Made by a program: the position numbers and the translations under genes | Notes under the pieces: generated by a model | Database searches by the model: none | Seen by the model: only the letters and a program-made list of their open reading frames with translations | Told to the model about the DNA's origin: nothing | Shown here: positions 1-7,441 of the stretch, piece after piece | Position numbering within the stretch: the stretch's first letter is position 1 | Layout of the letters: each line of letters starts with the position of its first letter | Source of the DNA: an uncultured Alistipes sp. | GTDB taxonomy: Bacteria; Bacteroidota; Bacteroidia; Bacteroidales; Rikenellaceae | Assembly (NCBI GenBank): GCA_947174295.1 | Contig: CAMWIG010000009.1 | Coordinates: forward strand, 1 to 24,270 | Length of the DNA stretch: 24,270 bases | Direction of reading: 5' to 3'

Positions 1-30
1 GTATTCATAGGTGTAAACTTAACCTTCTAA
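1..30 (+). CDS. C-terminal end of SusC-like TonB-dependent receptor (partial)
   Basis: Frame 1 of the first 30 bases reads V-F-I-G-V-N-L-T-F followed by TAA at 28-30. An aliphatic/aromatic alternating strand ending in Phe is the usual last beta-strand of a SusC-family outer-membrane barrel, where the terminal Phe is recognised by the BAM complex. A SusD-like gene starts 15 bases downstream, which is the standard susC-susD order. Only nine residues are visible, so the assignment rests on this motif plus its position. SusC would import the oligosaccharides captured by the SusD partner. The rest of the gene and the PUL promoter lie outside the window. Confidence 0.75.
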   Translation, partial: VFIGVNLTF

Positions 31-45
31 TGTTAGATACGAAGT

Positions 46-1887
46 ATGAAAAAATATATCATATCCCTACTGTTCGCCTCTGCGCTCTTCGCGACGGGCT
101 GCAACGACTATTTGGACCAGGATCCCGAGGAGTTGAACTCTCTCGACAAGATTTTCGTCTCCGATATCGAGACGCGCAAGTGGCATGCACGCATGTTCAG
201 CGACGATTTCATGGTTCAGGAGATGCACTACAGCGGCCAGATTCCCTACTTCTGGTGCACCGACGAGTCGGCCTACGTTCAGGAGTCGTTCGTCCGCAGC
301 ATATCCGAGGGTCTCATGAGCCCCGATAACAACTACGGTTATACGGGCTACAATCTCTATTTCTTCGTGCGATACTATCAGGCCATCCGCCACTGCAACA
401 TATTCCTCGAAAGACTCGACGAGTGCGTGGCAATCGGAGAGCTCGACAGACGCCAGATGCGTGCCGAGGCCCGTTTCATGCGCGCCTACTACCATTGGCT
501 CCTGCTGCGTCTCTACGGCCCGATTCCAATCGCGGAGAACAGCCGCAGCAGCAGCGAAATCGCCGCCAAGTCGTCCCGCGTGCCCTTCGACGATTGCGTG
601 GATTGGATTGCCGGCGAGTTCCAGTGGGCTATCGACAACGGCCTGCCCGAGAGCCGCACCGACCGCATGCTCGGTCTGCCTACCGTCGCAGCCGCCCGCG
701 CCATCGAATCGCGCATGTATCTCATGCAGGCGAGCCCGATAGTGAACGGCAATACGGCATATTCCGGCTGGAAAAACACCGACGGCACGCAGCTCGTTTC
801 GCAGTCCTACGACCGCGAGCTGTGGAAGAAGGCCGCCGATGCTGCGAAAGCCGTTATCGAGATGCCCGAGTTCGCGCTTCTCGAACCTGCCGCCGGCGCC
901 ACTTTCGACGAGGTGGTCGACAACTTCCGCAAGGTGACCACCACGTGGAACAGCGAAATGATTTGGGGGCACACCAACTCCCTGCAATGGTATGCCATGT
1001 GCGCCCTGCCGGCGCGCTGGTACGGCTGGAACGGCCGCTATTCGCTCGCCGCAGGCATGATTAACGACTTCTTCATGGCCGACGGTTCGGTGGCCCGTCC
1101 GTTGGAGGAGTGGTTCATCGACAAGAAGTTCTCGACCGAGGACGGCGACGGCATCACCAGTTCGTCGTGCGAAATAGCCAACACGTTCTGGATGTTCTGC
1201 GGCCGCGAACCCCGTTTCTACGCTTCGGTTCACTATCCCAACATGAAGGTGTCGTATGCCAACCCCGACGAGACCGACTCCGTGAACCCCTCGGGCTACG
1301 GTATCTGCGACTTCTGGATTACGGGCATGTGCGGCACGTCGACCGGAGATACCAACACTTCGGGATTCTCGGTTCGCAAGAACGTTTCGGTCGACTATTG
1401 GAGCAACAAGGGCAACGGCAACGCATGGCGCATGCGCAACGTGGCGTTCCCGATTATCCGTCTGGGCGAGATATATCTCAACTATGCCGAGGCGCTGAAC
1501 GAGTACGCCGGCCAGGCCGAGCATCCCACGGTGCTGAAATATCTCAACCGTATTCGCACACGCGCCGGACTGCCCGCCTACGAGGGCACCTACTCGCAGG
1601 AGCAGATGCGCGAGATGATTCGCCACGAGCGCAAGATCGAGCTCGCGTGGGAGTGCAACCGCTACTTCGACGTCCGCCGCTGGTTCACGGCTCACGGCCC
1701 GCAGGGCGAGTTCAACCACAACGAGATGGGCATGGACATGTCGAAGGGCCAGAACGCCACCGACGAGGAGTTCTTCACGCTCACTCAGGTAGCCGTCAAG
1801 CGTTTCGACATCGAGCACTACTGGCTGCCGATACGCTCCTCGGAGGTTACGCTCAACAACAAGCTGGTTCAGGCTCCCTTCTATTGA
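46..1887 (+). CDS. SusD/RagB-family outer-membrane glycan-binding lipoprotein
   Basis: A 613-residue protein with a lipoprotein signal: MKKY, a hydrophobic stretch and a lipobox ending A-T-G-C at Cys19, followed by NDYLDQDPEE, the usual start of mature SusD proteins. The C-terminal third has the RagB/SusD signature: FPIIRLGEIYLNYAEALNE near residues 470-485, then LNRIRTRAGLP, HERKIELAWECNRYFDVRRW, and a final LPIRSSEV segment ending in FY. The length is normal for the family. By family knowledge it is anchored on the cell surface, caps the SusC pore and hands oligosaccharides to it. It starts 15 bases after the SusC stop and is surely cotranscribed with it. Ligand specificity cannot be read from the sequence. 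Confidence 0.96.
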   Translation: MKKYIISLLFASALFATGCNDYLDQDPEELNSLDKIFVSDIETRKWHARMFSDDFMVQEMHYSGQIPYFWCTDESAYVQESFVRSISEGLMSPDNNYGYTGYNLYFFVRYYQAIRHCNIFLERLDECVAIGELDRRQMRAEARFMRAYYHWLLLRLYGPIPIAENSRSSSEIAAKSSRVPFDDCVDWIAGEFQWAIDNGLPESRTDRMLGLPTVAAARAIESRMYLMQASPIVNGNTAYSGWKNTDGTQLVSQSYDRELWKKAADAAKAVIEMPEFALLEPAAGATFDEVVDNFRKVTTTWNSEMIWGHTNSLQWYAMCALPARWYGWNGRYSLAAGMINDFFMADGSVARPLEEWFIDKKFSTEDGDGITSSSCEIANTFWMFCGREPRFYASVHYPNMKVSYANPDETDSVNPSGYGICDFWITGMCGTSTGDTNTSGFSVRKNVSVDYWSNKGNGNAWRMRNVAFPIIRLGEIYLNYAEALNEYAGQAEHPTVLKYLNRIRTRAGLPAYEGTYSQEQMREMIRHERKIELAWECNRYFDVRRWFTAHGPQGEFNHNEMGMDMSKGQNATDEEFFTLTQVAVKRFDIEHYWLPIRSSEVTLNNKLVQAPFY

Positions 1888-1936
1888 TAACCGGCATGCG
1901 AACAGGCTTATTTTTTAACCGAAAACATTGATTACC

Positions 1937-3622
1937 ATGAAAAAACTGATTATACAGGCCCTCTCGCTCGCGAGTCTCGTCGGTTTGGCGGCGTGCGAGG
2001 CGGAGTACCCGGAGGTAAACATCAAACCCGACCCGATATTCGAAAATTCGGGCATGCAGGTTCTCAGCACCATATCCATCTACGACAAGGTCGATATGCA
2101 GGTCGGCATCACCCGCACGGCCGGCGTGTCGAAGCAGGTAGCGCTCGCGCTCGTCGTCGACGAGGCGCTGCTCGAAGAGTACAACGAACTCTACGGCACC
2201 TCCTACGAGCTGCTCGCGGAGCAGTATTACGACATTCCCGAGTCGGTGGATTTCGCGTCGCTGACCAAGCAAACCGGGTTCTCCCTCACCCTGCGTCCGC
2301 ATGCGCTCGTCGAGGCCGAGGGCCTCGCTGCGGCAAACAACAAGGTGCTGCCCGTGCGTATCGCCGACACGTCGATTCCGACGGAGAATCTCGGCTCGCA
2401 GATGACGCTTTTGCTGCACCCCGAAATCGTGGTTCCGCGCGTCGAGGTCGAAGTCCCGCGCGAGAATGCTGTGCTGCAATTCATCTCATCGGTACATCTG
2501 CCGCAGAGCATCGTCATCAACGCCGAAGCCAACTTCACCACGCTCGACGTGGCGGCTCTCTCCTACGCTCCCGTCGAGTCGGAGGTCGCCGTGTACAACC
2601 AGACGCACGGAACCGCCTGCAAATATCTCGACCCCCGCTTCTACACGATTGCCGGAAGCGAGTTCGACGCCGAGACCCGGATGCTCGCCAGCACCGTTTC
2701 GTTCAACGGCTACGAGTTGGAGTCGGCCGAGGGTTACGAGGAGGGCGACGTGTTCCTGCTGCCGCTGCGCCTGAAATCCGACAGCTACGACATCGTGCAG
2801 TACAACACTCTGTTCGTAGCCGTCGAGCTCTCCGAGCTCCGCGTATGGCTCGCCAACGGCGGTCGCTCGGTGGTGTCGTCGACCGGCAGGGGTTCGGTGG
2901 CGGTTCAGATGAACTCGCCGATTAACGAACCGCAGCCCATCGACTTGAAGTACGACCCGTCGAAGGTCGCAGCATTCAACAGCGCCAACGGAACATCCTA
3001 CGATGCCCTGCCTTCGTCGATCGTTCCCGTCACCTTGGAGTCGCTCATCCCGGTAGGCGGGCAGAGCGGCGAGGTGGCTTACGATATCGACATCGCCGAT
3101 ATGGACTACGACATCGGAACGTTCGTAGCGCCGCTGAGCATCGAGCGCAGCATAATGCTTTACGAACCGGTTGTCGACGAGTCGCGCGAGACAGTCTACA
3201 TCCTCGTCCGCAAGACGCTCAAAGGCAACTACGAGAAGGAGATATGGGGCGAGGAGAAGTCCAACCGCATACTCGCGCCGACCATCTACGTCGCCGGCGA
3301 GGACAACTTCCTGCCGTCGAAGAACACCGATGCCAACCAGAAGTACATCATCAACTACAACCAGACGTGGGCCGGCGGTCTGATATACTTCAATGTCTCC
3401 GACCAGACCGTTCCGGGCTATCCTTCGCGCCGAATCCTGACCGACTTCTGCGACCGACCCAACGAATGGTGGTCCGGATACGACGAAATCGTCGACAGCG
3501 GCTCGTGGTTCGACACCGAGACCGAAACGTTCTACTTCAACCTGCGCGTCATGGATATGGCGTATGCCTCCCAGGGCGGTTTCGGCATAGAGTGCTACCT
3601 GCGCAACAGAACCGATTTGTAA
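1937..3622 (+). CDS. SusE-position surface lipoprotein with three DUF1735-like repeats
   Basis: A 561-residue protein starting at the ATG at 1937; an in-frame TTG at 1928 would only add MIT before MKK. The signal ends in a lipobox (G-L-A-A-C, Cys20) followed by acidic EAEYPE, typical of surface-exported Bacteroidota lipoproteins. Three spaced motifs of the type YN/FN-x3-GT-x-Y occur near residues 82, 220 and 347, indicating tandem DUF1735 (BT_3987 N-terminal-like) modules. The C-terminal part from about residue 430, starting GNYEKEIWGEE, is a separate aromatic-rich domain resembling the DUF4361 type often paired with DUF1735. Directly after SusD, such proteins usually serve as accessory surface glycan-binding proteins. 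Binding is inferred; no catalytic motif is visible. Confidence 0.85.
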   Translation: MKKLIIQALSLASLVGLAACEAEYPEVNIKPDPIFENSGMQVLSTISIYDKVDMQVGITRTAGVSKQVALALVVDEALLEEYNELYGTSYELLAEQYYDIPESVDFASLTKQTGFSLTLRPHALVEAEGLAAANNKVLPVRIADTSIPTENLGSQMTLLLHPEIVVPRVEVEVPRENAVLQFISSVHLPQSIVINAEANFTTLDVAALSYAPVESEVAVYNQTHGTACKYLDPRFYTIAGSEFDAETRMLASTVSFNGYELESAEGYEEGDVFLLPLRLKSDSYDIVQYNTLFVAVELSELRVWLANGGRSVVSSTGRGSVAVQMNSPINEPQPIDLKYDPSKVAAFNSANGTSYDALPSSIVPVTLESLIPVGGQSGEVAYDIDIADMDYDIGTFVAPLSIERSIMLYEPVVDESRETVYILVRKTLKGNYEKEIWGEEKSNRILAPTIYVAGEDNFLPSKNTDANQKYIINYNQTWAGGLIYFNVSDQTVPGYPSRRILTDFCDRPNEWWSGYDEIVDSGSWFDTETETFYFNLRVMDMAYASQGGFGIECYLRNRTDL

Positions 3623-3629
3623 ACCGCAT

Positions 3630-3674
3630 TCGAACAGCCGACCGGCGGCGGTGGGTCGCCGGCCGGCCGTTCGA
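3630..3674 (+). promoter_or_regulatory. Strong intergenic hairpin between the SusCDE-like genes and the enzyme genes
   Basis: Bases 3630-3647 and 3657-3674 form an 18-bp inverted repeat with two mismatches around a 9-base loop, filling most of the 72-base gap. The inner 11 bp (3637-3647 with 3657-3667) are nearly all G-C. No T-run follows, so a classical intrinsic terminator is unlikely. Such a structure could partially attenuate transcription or protect the upstream mRNA 3' end, giving more SusC/D/E-like protein than enzymes. The structure is read directly; the role is inferred. Confidence 0.6.
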
Positions 3675-3694
3675 TTGCCAATATCCAACTGTCT

Positions 3695-5038
3695 ATGAAA
3701 AAACGATTGTCCGCAATATTCGCAATATGCGCTGTTCTGGCCGTGTCGTGCGGCGATGACGTCGAACCGCTCGACCCCAACGGCTTCGGCGGCGGGATGA
3801 CCGACCCCGAAAAGTCGGAACTGGTGAACGCTTCGTTCGAGGAGGGCATGAACGGCTGGGAGAGAGTCGGCGATGCGGCCGGCCAGAAAGCGACCGTCGA
3901 AATCGTCGACGGCCAGGGCGTGCAGAACGGCCGGTGCCTCAAAATACAGCAGCTGCCCGAAAACGGCAAGTGCTACGCCGGAGTGAAGCAGACCGTCACG
4001 GGGCTCGAACCCTACACGGCCTATCGTCTGTCGGCGCGCGTGCGCTACTCCGACATCCCCGAGGGCGAGGGCTGCGGTGCCTGCGTCTTCCCCATCGCCA
4101 CCGAGCAGCTGTGGAACAACTCGCGCTGCACCTACGGCACCAAGCTGAGCGACTGGTCGACCGTCTACTGCGACTTCGTGTCGGAGGTCGACGGTACGGC
4201 GCAGATAGTCTGCGCGCTCGGTTTCTGGCAGGGCGGCCGCGGCAACGGCGGCAAATCGACGGGAACGGTCTATTTCGACAATGTCGGCCTGCGCAAAGTC
4301 ACCGACGAACTCTACATGGCCGAGGGCGAACACGTCCGCCTGTTCTTGGAGGCTTCCAAGGTCGCGGTGCCGTCCTCGAAAATCAAGCAGTGGCTGGCCG
4401 ATCTCGACAGGATGTACCTCTCCTACGAGGAGCTCGTGGGCGGTGTGCCGTTCGACGGCAAGAAGGTGGGCATCATCACGACCAGCGGACTGGAATATTG
4501 GGCCGTGGCCGGAAATCCGATAGTGTGGAACGTCAACTATGTCGAGAGCACTCTCTCGGAGCTCGCGGAGCACGACTCGTGGTGCTTCGGCCTGATGCAC
4601 GAGATAGGCCACACGTTCAACATCAAGAACTCCAACTGGAACTGGAACGACGAGATGTTCGCCAATTTCCGCATGCACTACGGTTTGGAGATGAACGGCG
4701 GCCAGATTTGGCAGAACGGAAAACTCTATGTCGGCGGCGACATTATCAACATGTACAGGGAAGCATACGAAAAGACCGTCGCCACTCAGGTGAGCGACGA
4801 CGGCATACACTACATGCTCGCCCGCGTCGCCGGTCAGATAGGCTGGGAGCCGTTCCGAAAGACCTTCGCCTATCTTAATACCCGCGGCGGTCAGGGGTCG
4901 AACAATTTCGACAAGTTCATCTACTTTTGCAGCACTCTGTCGCGTTTCGCCACCGAAATCCACGGCCGCGAAATCGACGTGCGCAACGACTATTTCACCG
5001 ATGCGGAGATAGCATCCATCCGCAAACAGCTTCAATAA
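3695..5038 (+). CDS. Lipoprotein with CBM-like domain and M60-like zinc metallopeptidase domain
   Basis: A 447-residue protein. MKKRL and a hydrophobic stretch end in A-V-S-C (Cys19), followed by acidic GDDVEP, which fits surface export. Residues about 43-201 look like a jelly-roll carbohydrate-binding module: LVNASFEEGMNGW at the start, a GLEPYTAYRLSARV strand and YFDNVGLRK at the end. The catalytic part has HEIGH at 302-306, with a candidate third zinc ligand Glu320 after 13 intervening residues (NWNWNDEMFANF). This fits the HExxH(8-24)E pattern of M60/enhancin-like peptidases, as does the preceding W-x-F-G-x-x-HE context. M60-like proteins of gut Bacteroides include mucin O-glycopeptidases. 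It is paralogous to the next gene. The fold is well supported, the exact peptidase family moderately, and mucin as substrate is inferred. Confidence 0.78.
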   Translation: MKKRLSAIFAICAVLAVSCGDDVEPLDPNGFGGGMTDPEKSELVNASFEEGMNGWERVGDAAGQKATVEIVDGQGVQNGRCLKIQQLPENGKCYAGVKQTVTGLEPYTAYRLSARVRYSDIPEGEGCGACVFPIATEQLWNNSRCTYGTKLSDWSTVYCDFVSEVDGTAQIVCALGFWQGGRGNGGKSTGTVYFDNVGLRKVTDELYMAEGEHVRLFLEASKVAVPSSKIKQWLADLDRMYLSYEELVGGVPFDGKKVGIITTSGLEYWAVAGNPIVWNVNYVESTLSELAEHDSWCFGLMHEIGHTFNIKNSNWNWNDEMFANFRMHYGLEMNGGQIWQNGKLYVGGDIINMYREAYEKTVATQVSDDGIHYMLARVAGQIGWEPFRKTFAYLNTRGGQGSNNFDKFIYFCSTLSRFATEIHGREIDVRNDYFTDAEIASIRKQLQ

Positions 5039-5059
5039 CACTCCTGCGACTAAACCCGA

Positions 5060-6391
5060 ATGACCTTTATGAACCTCAAAACGACAACGGCCTGCGCTCT
5101 GGGTGCTCTTCTGTGCACCCTGCCGGGCCTCTCCGCAGCGAAGAGTCCCGTACTCTTCGCCGACAACTTCGACAAGCGCAAGGCTTATGACAAAAATTGG
5201 GAGGCCGACACTCCCGGCGATGCCGGCGTCGTGCGCTACTCGGCCGACGGCGGAGTCGGCGGCAGCGGCTGCGTCGAGATTTCGTCCGACACCAGAAGCT
5301 CCACGACCGTGCGTCACCGCCTGACGGGTCTGACGCCGGGTGCGCTCTACCGTTTCTCGGCTTCGGTGAAGTGCGAGAATGTCGAGCAGGGCCGCGGTGC
5401 GGTTCTGTTCCTGCGCCCCGACGGTCTCGAACAGCCCTGGAACGCTTCGGAGTTCGCCTACGGCACGAGCGACTGGAAGCGGGTCTACATGGACTTCGTT
5501 CCCGGCGTCGACGGCACGGCCACCGTCTGCTGCGGTCTGGGCTTCCCGTGGGGCACGGTCAACGGCGGCAAGGCGCTCGGCAGGGCGTGGTTCGACGATG
5601 TCGAGGTGCGCAAGGTCGCCGATGCCGGCGAGGGCATCTACACGCGCGAGAGCCGTCACATCGTCCTTCGATTCGACCGCGACAAGGTGACGATCTCCGA
5701 CGAGGCCGTCGATGCGTGGCTCGCCAAACTCGACCGCATTTACGATGCCTACCGCGACCTGGTGGGCGACGTTCCCTACGGCGGCCGCAAGATTACGATT
5801 CTCACCACGCCCGGCATCGAGCCCGGATATTGGGCGCTGGCCGGAAACCCCATTCTGTGGAACAATCACGTGGCCGTCCGCGAGGTCATCGAGCGCACGG
5901 AGTCGCACGACGACTGGGGTTTCGGCATCATGCACGAAATAGGACACGTCTTCTCGGCCGGCAACATCCGCCACTACGGCAGCTGGAACTGGAACGACGA
6001 GATTTTCGCCAATTTCCGCATGTCCTACGCACTGGAAGCGTGCGACGGCGTGATGTCGCAGCGCAACCGCCTCTACCGCGGTGCCGAAGTTCGCGACTAC
6101 TACAAAATCTTCTACGACGAGACCATCGGTGCGGGCAAGGCCGTCAACAACGGCGATGCGCTCCACTACACCTTCCTGCGAATCAAGGATCGCTACGGCT
6201 GGGATGTCTACAAGAAGGCTTTCCGCGCTCTCTACGAAATCGACGACGAGCATCTGCCCGTTTTGAAGACGGCCTACGACAAGATGCTCTATTTCCTCTC
6301 GTTCGTCTCCGAGGCCGCTGGCGAGGACGTCACCGTGACGTGCTACGCTCCCGGGGAGCTCGAACTCATACGCGAGTCGTTATGTCGGTAG
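5060..6391 (+). CDS. Secreted CBM-like plus M60-like zinc metallopeptidase (paralog of preceding gene)
   Basis: A 443-residue protein; an in-frame ATG at 5069 (MNLKTTT) is an equally good start. A signal peptide with likely signal peptidase I cleavage after LSAA replaces the lipobox of its neighbour, so this copy is probably periplasmic or released. The order is the same: a CBM-like beta-sandwich (about residues 33-200, ending AWFDDVEVRKV), then a zinc site HEIGH at 292-296 with a candidate ligand Glu314 in WNWNDEIFANF. The spacing after the second His is 17 residues against 13 in the paralog, so the active-site loop is longer. DDWGFGIMHEIGHVF resembles M60 proteins. The last 10 bases overlap the next gene, implying translational coupling. 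Substrate is inferred to be glycoprotein. Confidence 0.75.
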   Translation: MTFMNLKTTTACALGALLCTLPGLSAAKSPVLFADNFDKRKAYDKNWEADTPGDAGVVRYSADGGVGGSGCVEISSDTRSSTTVRHRLTGLTPGALYRFSASVKCENVEQGRGAVLFLRPDGLEQPWNASEFAYGTSDWKRVYMDFVPGVDGTATVCCGLGFPWGTVNGGKALGRAWFDDVEVRKVADAGEGIYTRESRHIVLRFDRDKVTISDEAVDAWLAKLDRIYDAYRDLVGDVPYGGRKITILTTPGIEPGYWALAGNPILWNNHVAVREVIERTESHDDWGFGIMHEIGHVFSAGNIRHYGSWNWNDEIFANFRMSYALEACDGVMSQRNRLYRGAEVRDYYKIFYDETIGAGKAVNNGDALHYTFLRIKDRYGWDVYKKAFRALYEIDDEHLPVLKTAYDKMLYFLSFVSEAAGEDVTVTCYAPGELELIRESLCR

Positions 6392-7425
6392 TTCGGGTGT
6401 TGTGTGCTGCCGCGGCGGCGGTGCTGTGCGCTCTTTCGGCGGGTGCACAGCCGCTTTGCCGTTTCACCGTCAAGGTAGGCATCGACCGCCATTCGGTCGA
6501 TTCGCTGGGCGGTGAGGAGCGTGTGCGCGAGCATATCCGCTCGATGTTCCGCGAGGTCGACCGCGCGTTCAACTACCGCCGCGATTTTCGTGCGGTCTAC
6601 CATTTCGACGTCGACTGGGACGCCTTCTACATCTACGACGGTGTCTCGCTCGACGAGGTCTTCAAACCGCATCCCGACCACGACTATCTGGTGGTCATGG
6701 ACGGCTACAAGTCCGACTCCCGCGAGGTGGGCGGCGGCTGGTACGGCGGCGACATACAGGCCGTCTACCATTCGCGCACGCATAACGACCGCTTCAACAG
6801 CCCCTTCGAGAAGAACGCCGTCGACGGCATCATACACGAGTTCGGCCATTCGCGCGGAATGCCCGACATCTATGCCATGCAGGTCGATGCCGCGAAGAAC
6901 CCCGTAAGCGGCACGGCATGCCACGGTGTGCGCTGCATCATGAACTACCCCTACGGCGAGCGCCATTGGAGCCGCTATGCCGTCAATATGATCGACCTCG
7001 CGGCCGACAAGCGCATCGAAATCGACTCGCTCGTCGCAGCCATGTGCCCCCGGCATATCCGCATCACGCTTCGCGATGCCGAAGGGAAGCCCGTCCGCAA
7101 CGCCCGCATTCGTCTCTACCCGGTGGGATGGTACTCCTATGCCGTCTCGCCAGAGCCTGTCGCCGAGCGCTCGACCGGCCGGCGCGGACGCTGCGTGCTG
7201 CCGGGCGATATATACGGCCGCTGCGAGGAGTTCGGGCTGCGTTATCCCAATCTGCTGGTCGAAGCCGAGAGCGACGGCCGCAAGGCATACGGCTGGCTGC
7301 CGCTTTACGAGGTGCAGAACGCGCGCTTCGACGGCCTGGACTCCTACGACCTCGACCTGCGTCTGCGCGACGACGGGCCGTCGGTACCCTCGGCGTTCGA
7401 CATAGAGCGCCATTCGAAACATTAA
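6382..7425 (+). CDS. Secreted metzincin-like zinc metallopeptidase with C-terminal beta-sandwich domain
   Basis: A 347-residue protein starting at the ATG at 6382 inside the end of the previous gene. MSVVRV with an Ala-rich hydrophobic core ending GAQ is a signal peptide with no lipobox. Residues 152-162 read HEFGHSRGMPD, matching HExxHxxGxx(H/D) of metzincins with Asp162 in place of the third His. Twenty-five residues on, RCIMNYPYG places Met187 where a Met-turn is expected. From about residue 215, ITLRDAEGKPVRNARIRLYPV and later strands look like an Ig-like or CarboxypepD_reg-like accessory domain. Reaction: hydrolysis of a peptide bond in an extracytoplasmic protein; the substrate is unknown. 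It is the third protease in a row, so coordinated attack on glycoproteins is a reasonable inference. I do not recognise a named family. Confidence 0.72.
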   Translation: MSVVRVLCAAAAAVLCALSAGAQPLCRFTVKVGIDRHSVDSLGGEERVREHIRSMFREVDRAFNYRRDFRAVYHFDVDWDAFYIYDGVSLDEVFKPHPDHDYLVVMDGYKSDSREVGGGWYGGDIQAVYHSRTHNDRFNSPFEKNAVDGIIHEFGHSRGMPDIYAMQVDAAKNPVSGTACHGVRCIMNYPYGERHWSRYAVNMIDLAADKRIEIDSLVAAMCPRHIRITLRDAEGKPVRNARIRLYPVGWYSYAVSPEPVAERSTGRRGRCVLPGDIYGRCEEFGLRYPNLLVEAESDGRKAYGWLPLYEVQNARFDGLDSYDLDLRLRDDGPSVPSAFDIERHSKH

Positions 7426-7441
7426 ACACCGAATCCGAACC

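Noticed and set aside
1888..1936. T-rich gap after the SusD-like gene as a promoter or terminator
   Set aside because: It has a T6 run but no stem-loop before it and no TAnnTTTG element; it looks like an ordinary short operon gap.
2486..6253. A 1255-codon open frame on the minus strand across three genes
   Set aside because: It is codon-aligned with the three + strand genes, which share one reading phase. It stays open because those genes avoid TTA, CTA and TCA codons. Its translation shows no family motifs, while the + strand genes have clear signals and domains.
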